DNA from: an uncultured Mycoplasmatota bacterium
Lineage (GTDB): Bacteria > Bacillota_I > Bacilli_A > RF39 > UBA660
Length of the DNA: 44,363 nt
Assembly: GCA_946629885.1 (NCBI GenBank)
Contig: CAMOYI010000006.1
Span: 1-44,363, forward strand
Direction: 5' to 3'
Shown here: positions 27,658 through 36,077 of the stretch, piece after piece
Layout: every line of letters starts with the position of its first letter
How positions within the stretch are numbered: position 1 is the stretch's first letter
Made by a program: the position numbers and the translations under genes
The notes under the pieces: model-generated
What the model saw: the letters and a program-made list of their open reading frames with translations, nothing else
Told to the model about the DNA's origin: nothing
The model's database searches: none

Positions 27658-28983
27658 ATGAAATATTTGAAGATTTTGCTCTTTGCAATAGTATCGTTTA
27701 TTTTTGTTGGAAATGTGCATGCGGCTTCAGGTTCAATATCAGTATCCAGTTCTACTAAAATGGCAGTCGTAGGATCTACATTTACTGTTACTGTAAAGGT
27801 AAGTTGTTCAGAGGCATTAGGGTCGTGGCAGTTTGGATTAGCATATGATAGTGCCTATGTTTCACTTCAATCTGGTGATACTTCAATCGCCGCATATGGT
27901 GATGGACAATCCAAAGTAAAAACTTATACATATAAGTTTAAAGCGATTAAATCTGGAAGTGCATCCATTAGAATTACAGGAGCTTCAATGGTCTCTTGGA
28001 ATGATGTGAACACATTATTTACGCCTAGCATTTCCAATACTTCGGTAAATGTAAAAACGCAGAAAGAAATAGAGGCTTCTTATAGTAAAGACAACAATCT
28101 AAAGTCACTAAGTGTCGAGGGCTTTGAATTGTCGCCAGCGTTTTCTAAGGATGTTACTGAGTATAGCATTAATGTTCCGGATGATGTATTGTCGATAAAG
28201 GTGGCTGCACAGGTAAATGATGGAAAAGCAAGCGTACGTGGTACTGGAACGATAGATGTGAGTGAAGGCAATAACAAATTGGAAGTAATAGTAACTGCTC
28301 AAAACGGTTCTACTAAAACATATATAATCAATGTTACTGTTAAGGATTTGAATCCAATCGTTGTAAATGTAGATGGAAAGGATTTAAGCGTTGTCAAAAA
28401 AGAATCGCTCTTGACTTGTCCAACTGGATATACACCAAAGACCATTAAGATTAACGATATCGATGTTCCAGGATTCATAAGTGAAATTACCAATTTCGTT
28501 TTAGTTGGACTAAAAGATGACGCGGGAGAAATTAATCTGTATAGATATGATGAAAAAGGATATCTAAGGTATGTCGAAGTTAAATCGAAAGGATTGACAC
28601 TGTATCCCGATAATGCTCCTAGTACACCAAAAGGATTCAAAAAGGAATCTATAACTATAAACGATATAAAAATGACTTCATATACCAGTGAAAACATTGG
28701 TAAAAAAGTTTTAATATATGCGATAAATGTAGAAAACGGTTATAGGGGATTCTATTTATATGATAAAGATGAAAATTCCTTTGTTAGATATGATGAGAAA
28801 ACACTAGAAATACTAGATAAGAAAGATAAAGAGAATAAATTTATCATACTTGCAATGTCTTTGATGTCTTTAATACTATTATGTATCTCGATAGTATTGG
28901 GAAGAAATTATACTAAAATTAAAAAAGCAGTTGTCAAAAAGACAACAAATGAAAAAGAGAACAGTCCTACAAAGGAAGATTAG
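27658..28983 (+). CDS. Membrane-anchored cohesin-domain protein with cadherin-like domain
   Basis: Signal peptide; cohesin-like VSSSTKMAVVGSTFTVTVKVSCSEALGSWQFGLAYDSAYVSLQSGDT...; cadherin-like LKSLSVEGFELSPAFSKDVTEYSINV; C-terminal TM IILAMSLMSLILLCISIVLG plus basic tail. Confidence 0.8.
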   Translation: MKYLKILLFAIVSFIFVGNVHAASGSISVSSSTKMAVVGSTFTVTVKVSCSEALGSWQFGLAYDSAYVSLQSGDTSIAAYGDGQSKVKTYTYKFKAIKSGSASIRITGASMVSWNDVNTLFTPSISNTSVNVKTQKEIEASYSKDNNLKSLSVEGFELSPAFSKDVTEYSINVPDDVLSIKVAAQVNDGKASVRGTGTIDVSEGNNKLEVIVTAQNGSTKTYIINVTVKDLNPIVVNVDGKDLSVVKKESLLTCPTGYTPKTIKINDIDVPGFISEITNFVLVGLKDDAGEINLYRYDEKGYLRYVEVKSKGLTLYPDNAPSTPKGFKKESITINDIKMTSYTSENIGKKVLIYAINVENGYRGFYLYDKDENSFVRYDEKTLEILDKKDKENKFIILAMSLMSLILLCISIVLGRNYTKIKKAVVKKTTNEKENSPTKED

Positions 28984-28994
28984 TTCTCTTTTTT
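28952..28994 (+). terminator. Intrinsic terminator overlapping CDS end
   Basis: AGAGAAC...GTTCTCT stem plus T-run. Confidence 0.55.
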
Positions 28995-29046
28995 CTTGAA
29001 AAACTAAACCATGTATTGTATAATCATTTATAGAATAGGTGAAGAT

Positions 29047-29403
29047 ATGAAGAATAATAGAGAAGTTATAAGACATTGTCCTCATTTTTATACTATTATA
29101 AATTTCGAATATTACGGTAACGATGTGGTATCTGAAAAGTTAATCGAAGTATATGAAAAATATATTTTTGCGTGCGATATGAATATCCCAGAAAACGTAA
29201 ACAAAGTAGAAAAGTTAGATACTATACTATATAAATACATAACTGATTACAGCTTTAGAGAACAAGTAAAAAGTGATATAACGAAGGTTCGCGTAAAAAG
29301 AGGAGAAAACGTACTAGATGTAGTTGTAAGCGCGATAATAAATTTCTTCGATAATTACGAAAAATACAAATGTAGAAAAGTACAAGTTACTAGGTGGATA
29401 TAA
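29047..29403 (+). CDS. Hypothetical protein (118 aa)
   Basis: ORF with RBS AGGTGA before ATG 29047; overlaps next start (TAATG). Confidence 0.65.
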   Translation: MKNNREVIRHCPHFYTIINFEYYGNDVVSEKLIEVYEKYIFACDMNIPENVNKVEKLDTILYKYITDYSFREQVKSDITKVRVKRGENVLDVVVSAIINFFDNYEKYKCRKVQVTRWI

Positions 29404-30275
29404 TGGATGAAGATTTTAAAGATGTATATTCATCTAAAAGTAAGCTTACAACTATAGTTATAGTATCTATCATCTTGGGCCTTGTAGCGTTTGGCTATTT
29501 TTTTGTCTATTCTAAATACAAGTTTACTTTAAAGACAATTAAACATGAAATTGGGACTCCACTAAGTGTCGACGTAAACGACTATTTGAGAAAAAAACTT
29601 GTTGATACGGCAGGTTATAAGTTAGATACTTCTGGTGTAAACACTAGTGAAGTTGGGACATATGAGTATAAGATAAAATATAATAAAATCGTTAAAAAGG
29701 GCAAAATTCAGGTTCTAGACACCACTCCACCAGATTTTAAAGTTAAAGATAAGATCGAAGTAGAAGCTGGAGATGTAAATTTCTATCTTAGCGATACTCT
29801 TTCGAGTTGTACTGATGCTTCCATGCCTTGTTTCGTAAATTTTAGTGATGAAAACGATTCTGAAAAATTAAATACACCCGGAGAATATGACATAGATATA
29901 ATAGTTGAGGATTTATATAAGAATAGTAAAACATCTAAAGTGCATATAACTGTCTTCGAAAAAGGTACACTTGTAAAAGACGAAGAAAAAGACTTGGAAT
30001 TTGCATCTAGTTCATCACCATTAACAGACTTTAATGATGATTATTATGTCAAATTCGATAAGGCAATCGCAGATAATACCGATGAAATAGAGGATATTAT
30101 TTCTAGCATTACTACTGAAGACATGGAATCATATGTAAATAGTAACTATCCTGGATTTAGAATAACTGGTTCAGAAGTGATTAAAATGCATAACAAGAGT
30201 AACTACGTAATAGGTTTAGTTGTCAAGTTGACTATTAGCAATGGTTCAAGTAGAGTTGTGTACATGAAAAAGTAA
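29403..30275 (+). CDS. Single-pass membrane protein with Ig-like (DUF5011-like) domain(s)
   Basis: TM near N-terminus, VLDTTPPDFKVKDKIEVEAGD...GEYDIDIIVEDLYKNSKTSKVHITV. Confidence 0.7.
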   Translation: MDEDFKDVYSSKSKLTTIVIVSIILGLVAFGYFFVYSKYKFTLKTIKHEIGTPLSVDVNDYLRKKLVDTAGYKLDTSGVNTSEVGTYEYKIKYNKIVKKGKIQVLDTTPPDFKVKDKIEVEAGDVNFYLSDTLSSCTDASMPCFVNFSDENDSEKLNTPGEYDIDIIVEDLYKNSKTSKVHITVFEKGTLVKDEEKDLEFASSSSPLTDFNDDYYVKFDKAIADNTDEIEDIISSITTEDMESYVNSNYPGFRITGSEVIKMHNKSNYVIGLVVKLTISNGSSRVVYMKK

Positions 30276-30293
30276 GAATACATCTTACTTTTT
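30267..30293 (+). terminator. Intrinsic terminator
   Basis: AAAAAGTAAGA-ATACA-TCTTACTTTTT. Confidence 0.7.
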
Positions 30294-30348
30294 CTTTATA
30301 TGGCTACAAAAATGTGTTATACTTCAATTATAGAATAGAGTGATAGTA

Positions 30349-31581
30349 ATGAAAAATAGAGGCTTTATTGCAACATCATTAATATATTCATTTTTCTTAG
30401 TATTTTTAGTATTATTGGCAGTAATCTTAAATAGTATGATTTTCAATAATCGTATACTCAATGTGTATAACAAATCCATAATGAATAAACTCAATAAAGA
30501 AATAGATAAGACTTCGGATGAACCATCATATGTCAAAGATGATTTAGAGATACTAGATATTAGGCCACAAACAGGCACACCTAATTTTAATTCGGTTGCA
30601 ACGACTAATGAGGGCGTTTTTATTGCAGAGGATAATCATGGTACAAGTTACTACTATCGCGGCAATATAGACAATAACTATATGGTTTTTGGCCATAAAA
30701 CTGGCGATCCTGATGATGGGCATCCACTATATTGGAGAATAGTTAGAATTAATGGAGATGGTTCTCTAAGGCTCATGTACGAAGGATATATGGATAGAAG
30801 AAACTTGATAAAAGATTCTATTGGAAACGTGGCATGGAGTACTAGTACTTCATCTGTTGGAATACATCAGGCCTTTAATAGAACACTAAATACGTTTTAT
30901 ACGGACAGCTTTTTAAATACAGAATATGAAGCATATATCAGTGATTCTGGTTTTTGCTCTACTATTGCATCTAAAACGAACAACCCGGAAAACTGTTCTA
31001 TGAGAGATGGAAACATAACTTGTGGTGGCCAAGCAATGGAAATTACAGATTTTTCAGATTACGACAAAGTGGCAACATTTGGTCCAACTGCTATTGGAGC
31101 TAGTCCATCTCTAAAGTGTGACAAGGCAAATCAATATACTGTATCAACTATTAACGGGAATGGTTATTTAACATATCCAATAGGTATAATAAGTTCTAAC
31201 GAAATAGTCATGGCTGGTGGCAGATACTTGCAGGAAAACAGCAACAAATATATTAATGAAGATTTTTACTTGTACAAACAGGAAGACTATTGGACCTCTG
31301 CTCTATTTACCAAAAAAACCAATAGCGGCGGAGGAGGATCTCTTATGTCAATTAGATTTTTAACTGGCAAAATAACTCCAACAGAACCAACAGATCCGTC
31401 AGCTGGTAGTACTGGAAACTACGTTTTAACGTATTCTACAGATGGATCACTAATTGAAAAGAGTATTAACGATGCAAAAATAGGTGTATACCCTGTAATT
31501 AATGTAAAAGAGGAGTATATTTCAACCATTGAAGGGGATGGAACTATAAATAATCCATTTATAGGAAAATTAGATAGGTGA
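30349..31581 (+). CDS. Pilin-like N-terminus with large C-terminal ectodomain
   Basis: MKNRGFIATSLIYSFFLVFLVLLAVILN (class III signal-like, no Glu5) followed by YYYRGNIDNNYMVFGHK...YWRIVRINGDGSLRLMYEG. Confidence 0.68.
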   Translation: MKNRGFIATSLIYSFFLVFLVLLAVILNSMIFNNRILNVYNKSIMNKLNKEIDKTSDEPSYVKDDLEILDIRPQTGTPNFNSVATTNEGVFIAEDNHGTSYYYRGNIDNNYMVFGHKTGDPDDGHPLYWRIVRINGDGSLRLMYEGYMDRRNLIKDSIGNVAWSTSTSSVGIHQAFNRTLNTFYTDSFLNTEYEAYISDSGFCSTIASKTNNPENCSMRDGNITCGGQAMEITDFSDYDKVATFGPTAIGASPSLKCDKANQYTVSTINGNGYLTYPIGIISSNEIVMAGGRYLQENSNKYINEDFYLYKQEDYWTSALFTKKTNSGGGGSLMSIRFLTGKITPTEPTDPSAGSTGNYVLTYSTDGSLIEKSINDAKIGVYPVINVKEEYISTIEGDGTINNPFIGKLDR

Positions 31582-31585
31582 AGAT

Positions 31586-32116
31586 ATGAAAAATAAGGGA
31601 TTTGTATTACTAGAAACAATTGCTGTACTATCTATCATATGTATTACACTTGTCACCCTATATAGTGCTTACATAAGAATTATTAAAAATGTAAAAGAGC
31701 GAAGTTTCTATGATAATACGGAGTACATATATAAGACAAAATTAATTGGAGATTTACTATCTAGTGATATTAGTAGTGAAGATATAAAAGATAAAGATAT
31801 TTTTATATATTGTAATACTGCCGTATACAGAACTCAAGCTAATCCTAATCCAACATTGGTTACATGTAATAGTGATTCGATGAAATATAAGAACTTATTT
31901 ACTGCGATGAATGTAAAAGGTGTTTATATTACAACTTGGAATACGAGAGAAATAGATTCGATGTCATATATAGAGGTTGAACCAACCACACAGAAATATT
32001 TAAACCATATTAACGATAAGAGAGGTACAGGATATAAAATTATAGTAATGTACAGTGATAGAGTATCACCTAAAAAGTATCAATACGCATCACTTAGGTT
32101 TGTTCCTGAATCATAG
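31586..32116 (+). CDS. Prepilin-like protein
   Basis: MKNKG-FVLLETIAVLSIICITLVTLYSAY with Glu5. Confidence 0.8.
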   Translation: MKNKGFVLLETIAVLSIICITLVTLYSAYIRIIKNVKERSFYDNTEYIYKTKLIGDLLSSDISSEDIKDKDIFIYCNTAVYRTQANPNPTLVTCNSDSMKYKNLFTAMNVKGVYITTWNTREIDSMSYIEVEPTTQKYLNHINDKRGTGYKIIVMYSDRVSPKKYQYASLRFVPES

Positions 32117-32131
32117 GGAGTGTGAAAAAAA

Positions 32132-32497
32132 GTGAACAAGAAAGGTTTTACGTTAATTGAATTGTTAGTTATCATTGGGCTTTTGGCATTGATGGCAGGA
32201 CTTTTTTCAGTCAACATGGTGCAAATATTAAATAAAACCAACTCGGATTCAGAAGAGGAAGGCTATTCAGAGCTAATCGCGGCGACAGATGTGTACTTGG
32301 CAATTAATAAAGAAAAACTAGCCTTGCTACATAATGGCGAATCCAACAAGATTAAAATACCAATTAAAAGTTTAAAAGATGAAGGTCTTATCAGTAGGGA
32401 TTATTCTATAAATGGAAAAAAGATTCGAGATGATATGTCTATAGTCGTCATTTTAGGTGACAAAGGTGAACTTGAAATAAGTATTGAAAAGAGTTGA
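32132..32497 (+). CDS. Prepilin-type protein
   Basis: MNKKG-FTLIELLVIIGLLALMAGLF, GTG start. Confidence 0.85.
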   Translation: MNKKGFTLIELLVIIGLLALMAGLFSVNMVQILNKTNSDSEEEGYSELIAATDVYLAINKEKLALLHNGESNKIKIPIKSLKDEGLISRDYSINGKKIRDDMSIVVILGDKGELEISIEKS

Positions 32498-32502
32498 ACA
32501 TA

Positions 32503-33219
32503 ATGAATAGAAAAGGTTTTACATTAGTCGAATTATTAGCTATTATCATGCTTTTAACTATTTTAGTTGTCTTGATAATTACAAATGTAACTGGACCTTT
32601 AGATAGTTCTAATAGTACTATAGAAAATTCGCAGATAAACGTACTTTTAGCAGCAGCAAAAAACTACGCAGAAGATAATATTAATGATTATGCAAGTTGT
32701 ACATACAATACTAATCTGCCAATACCAAGCTTGTGCTCAATAAGTACAAGAGTGCTTGTCGATGAAGGATACTTGAATGAAGAAGAGATAGATAGATTAG
32801 ATGACAAACACACCATAATAGCATGTTACAATTCTGACAACACTACTATTTCTGTGTATTATAAGGATAAGAGAACAGCCGACTGTAAAGATGTTGAATC
32901 TCATAGGATTCATATAGAACCACAGATAATGTCTACTTATTACTTAGACACGGCTACTTTGTCGACAAACATATCGACAAACGGCGTATTTGAATCTTTT
33001 GTTTGCGAGGTTAGTCCAGATGATTTCGAACGCTCAAGCTGGGCTACTTGTACCATTTCAAGCGACCATAAATCGATGTACATCCAATATTATGGAAGAG
33101 AAGATTTTCCTTATTTGAGTTCTCAAAATTTGACCATAAGAATAATAGGTAAATATAAAGATGAAAACGATAATGAAAAAGAACTAACGAAGAACTTTAG
33201 GTTAGTTATATTTAAATAG
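32503..33219 (+). CDS. Prepilin-type protein
   Basis: MNRKG-FTLVELLAIIMLLTILVVLI; ATG 32503 preferred over TTG 32494. Confidence 0.85.
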   Translation: MNRKGFTLVELLAIIMLLTILVVLIITNVTGPLDSSNSTIENSQINVLLAAAKNYAEDNINDYASCTYNTNLPIPSLCSISTRVLVDEGYLNEEEIDRLDDKHTIIACYNSDNTTISVYYKDKRTADCKDVESHRIHIEPQIMSTYYLDTATLSTNISTNGVFESFVCEVSPDDFERSSWATCTISSDHKSMYIQYYGREDFPYLSSQNLTIRIIGKYKDENDNEKELTKNFRLVIFK

Positions 33220-33233
33220 GCGAGGGATATCAT

Positions 33234-33716
33234 ATGAATAGAAAAGGCTTTACAGTACTCGAATTGTTAGTAAGTATCATAATATTATCAGTAGTTTTGA
33301 CATTTGCTATGAATTTATTTTTAAGAGTGCGTGCTTCATATACTACAGAGAAAAAAAATATCGAGATGGAAGTGTCTAAAAGCATTGTGATAGATACAGT
33401 CATGAGTGACGTATACGAATATGGTGTTAGCAGCGTAAATTGTGTTGGAGATAATGTTACAATAAATTTTAATACAACTCCCGTCACTAAAAAAATTCTC
33501 GCTTTTAACAAAAGTGACGCTTCATACGATTATATAACATACAGAGATAATGCAAACGTAATTATGTCTAGAAGGCTACCAAAGGGCAGTCTAAAAAGTG
33601 GACCTATATGTAGATCAAGTCTTGGACTGAGTGAGGGCGCAATTACAAATATCTTCTATAGAATAGAGGATGACAATAAAAACGACTATTCCATAGATAT
33701 GTTCCTACCGGCATAG
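33234..33716 (+). CDS. Prepilin-type protein
   Basis: MNRKG-FTVLELLVSIIILSVVLTFAMNLF. Confidence 0.85.
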   Translation: MNRKGFTVLELLVSIIILSVVLTFAMNLFLRVRASYTTEKKNIEMEVSKSIVIDTVMSDVYEYGVSSVNCVGDNVTINFNTTPVTKKILAFNKSDASYDYITYRDNANVIMSRRLPKGSLKSGPICRSSLGLSEGAITNIFYRIEDDNKNDYSIDMFLPA

Positions 33717-34606
33717 TCACCCTGATAAATATCATTATCTATCAAATATCTATCAATTTTGTTTAAAAGTGTAAACTTACCTACAAGCCACTCTGGTTTG
33801 TAGAGTTTTTTTAAATCGGGATTACTTATTATTCTGTGAATTACTATATTTTTATCTAAGTACTGTAATTGTTTAGCGACGATTGTAATATAATCTTTCT
33901 CAGTCAGCAATTTAAAAGGATAGTTCTCATATATATTGTAAAATTTCGTATCTTTTTCAATGTATAACATGTGAATTTTGATTCCAGATATTCCCAATGA
34001 ATTTACATATTTTGCTGTGTCAATCATCATCTTTGGAGTTTCATTTGGTAACCCATTTATTATGTGAACTACTATGTCTATTCCCAAATTTTTAAGTTTT
34101 TTAACTGCGTGAGTAAATTCATCTCTAGTATGATTTCTATTAATCGATTTAAGTGTTTTATCATGACAAGATTGAAGCCCCAATTCAACTGTCAGATATG
34201 TTCTTTTAGATAAGTCTTTTAAATAAGAAAGAACTTCTTCATCTAAACAGTCGCATCGTGTTCCTATATTAATTCCAACTACATCACTAATTTTTAGTAT
34301 TGGCTCATATATTTCTTTTAATTTATCAACACTTGCATATGTATTTGTACCAGCTTCGAAATATAAGATATATTTTGGATTTTTCCACTTATTTGACAAC
34401 AGTTTTTTCATCTTTTCTATTTGTACTATTATGTCGTCGTTTTTATCTCCAATATATGGCGTCTTACTACAAAAAATACAACCGCCAACACCTTTAGTTC
34501 CATCTATATTTGGACAGGTAAAGTTGGCATCTAAACTTAATTTTACGATTTTGCAACCAAATTTTTTCCTATAAAAGTCATTTAAAGTATAGTAATGTTT
34601 GTCCAA
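33686..34606 (-). CDS. TIGR01212-type radical SAM protein (YhcC-like)
   Basis: YYTLNDFYRKKFGCKIVKLSLDANFTCPNIDGTKGVGGCIFCS; overlaps the last pilin gene tail-to-tail by 31 nt. Confidence 0.87.
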   Translation of the reverse strand: MDKHYYTLNDFYRKKFGCKIVKLSLDANFTCPNIDGTKGVGGCIFCSKTPYIGDKNDDIIVQIEKMKKLLSNKWKNPKYILYFEAGTNTYASVDKLKEIYEPILKISDVVGINIGTRCDCLDEEVLSYLKDLSKRTYLTVELGLQSCHDKTLKSINRNHTRDEFTHAVKKLKNLGIDIVVHIINGLPNETPKMMIDTAKYVNSLGISGIKIHMLYIEKDTKFYNIYENYPFKLLTEKDYITIVAKQLQYLDKNIVIHRIISNPDLKKLYKPEWLVGKFTLLNKIDRYLIDNDIYQGDYAGRNISME

Positions 34607-34677
34607 TTTGCTTCACCAAAAGTATTTTACCATATTTTTATTTTTATGGTATAATAATAAAAGAATGGAGGACTGAC

Positions 34678-36054
34678 ATGAAGAAAAGTATTATGTTATT
34701 GATAAATGGCTTTGGAATTGAAAAAAAAGACTCAGTAGAAATATACAGTGCTTCTCTAATGCCAGCGTTAGATTCATTAACTAAAAAATATATATTTGGA
34801 AGTCTTGAAGCTCCTGTAAGCGACTATAACAATGGATATAGACTCTTTAGCATTTCTCAAGAAAAGACTATCGAACAAGATGTTGTAGATAAAGCGATAG
34901 AAGATAAATCGATATCTAATATAGATGGAATGAAAAAGTTACAAGCAGAACTTCCTTCTGGAAATAAAATCCATATATTTTATGTAGTAGAATCTGGACG
35001 AAAACTGATGCAGGTTAGGGACTTATTACATCTTATCAATCCTTTGAAAGATAAGACTGTGTACCTCCATATAGTTTTTAGCAGCTCTGATGTAAATGGT
35101 TACGATGAAATTGAACGCATTTTATCTAAGTTAGCATTTGAACTTGGTGAATATTCTAAACTTGGAATTATCGTTGGAAAAGATAAATTAAACGATGAGA
35201 ACATTGATAAAACCGTACTTGGCAAGTATGGTGAGCATTGGGGAGAATATGCAAAGAAGATAGAAATATTAAAAAGAGACGTAGTCACACCAAATGAAGT
35301 TTCAGCATTTTTTATAAATAGTGGTTTTGAGTTCAGTAATCAAGATAGAGTTTTATTTTTAAATTATAGTCAAGTAGATTTTACTAGCATATTAAATGTT
35401 CTATCTGTTAATAACGCCGAATTATACAGTTTATTTGAAATGCAAGGATGCTCAAATCTATTTGAAAGAGGCGAGAGTAGTGTAGATTGTTTTAATAGTA
35501 AACTACTTAAAATTAATAAAAAAGTCTTATTTTTGACAGATAAGGAAAAAATAAACGATATAAACTATTATTTAAATGGAATGCAAACTAGAATAATTCC
35601 TAATGTAACTTATGCCGTAAGAAATCTAGACTTCTTAAAAGATAAGGAAAGTTTATCCAAAATATTTAACGACTCTTATGATGGTCTAATAATAGATTTC
35701 AACATAGGAAATTTGACAAAGGTAGATGAAATAAAGGGTAATCTAAAAGATATAGACTCGATTATAAAACCTTTGGAGGAATTTTCTTTGGAAAATGGTA
35801 TCTTATTTATGATAAGCAGTCTTTTTGGAATGCATGCGATAGTAATGGACGGAGCAATGCAAAAGACAGTCAATTTTTCAGGAAGAGTTCCTTGCATTGT
35901 CGTGAGTAAAGATTACTTAAAAAGTAATTATTCTATATCTGATAAAGATACATACGATCTATCTACTGCCTTTTTATCTAGTATAAGTGATACACAAATT
36001 GGTAGTGGAATAATTCATAAAAAGTCATTCTTAGAACAACTATTAAAAAGATAG
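34678..36054 (+). CDS. Cofactor-independent phosphoglycerate mutase-like protein, likely catalytically inactive
   Basis: KSIMLLINGFGI...; iPGM-like insert KIHIFYVVESGRKLMQVRDLLHLI..KTVYLHIVFSSSDV; catalytic Asp/Ser/DHG motifs not conserved. Confidence 0.6.
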   Translation: MKKSIMLLINGFGIEKKDSVEIYSASLMPALDSLTKKYIFGSLEAPVSDYNNGYRLFSISQEKTIEQDVVDKAIEDKSISNIDGMKKLQAELPSGNKIHIFYVVESGRKLMQVRDLLHLINPLKDKTVYLHIVFSSSDVNGYDEIERILSKLAFELGEYSKLGIIVGKDKLNDENIDKTVLGKYGEHWGEYAKKIEILKRDVVTPNEVSAFFINSGFEFSNQDRVLFLNYSQVDFTSILNVLSVNNAELYSLFEMQGCSNLFERGESSVDCFNSKLLKINKKVLFLTDKEKINDINYYLNGMQTRIIPNVTYAVRNLDFLKDKESLSKIFNDSYDGLIIDFNIGNLTKVDEIKGNLKDIDSIIKPLEEFSLENGILFMISSLFGMHAIVMDGAMQKTVNFSGRVPCIVVSKDYLKSNYSISDKDTYDLSTAFLSSISDTQIGSGIIHKKSFLEQLLKR

Positions 36055-36077
36055 GTTTAAATTTAAACCTATCTTTT
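36046..36077. terminator. Bidirectional terminator
   Basis: Perfect palindrome AAAAGATAGGTTTAAATTTAAACCTATCTTTT between convergent genes. Confidence 0.75.

Noticed and set aside
31000-32500. Alternative genetic code (TGA = Trp) suggested by Mollicutes-like tmRNA tag
   Set aside because: TGA terminates ORFs at 31581 and 32497 and Trp codons are TGG throughout the recognised proteins.
33686-33716. Tail-to-tail overlap of the last pilin gene and radical SAM gene as an error
   Set aside because: Both reading frames run to natural stops; short convergent overlaps are common in compact genomes.
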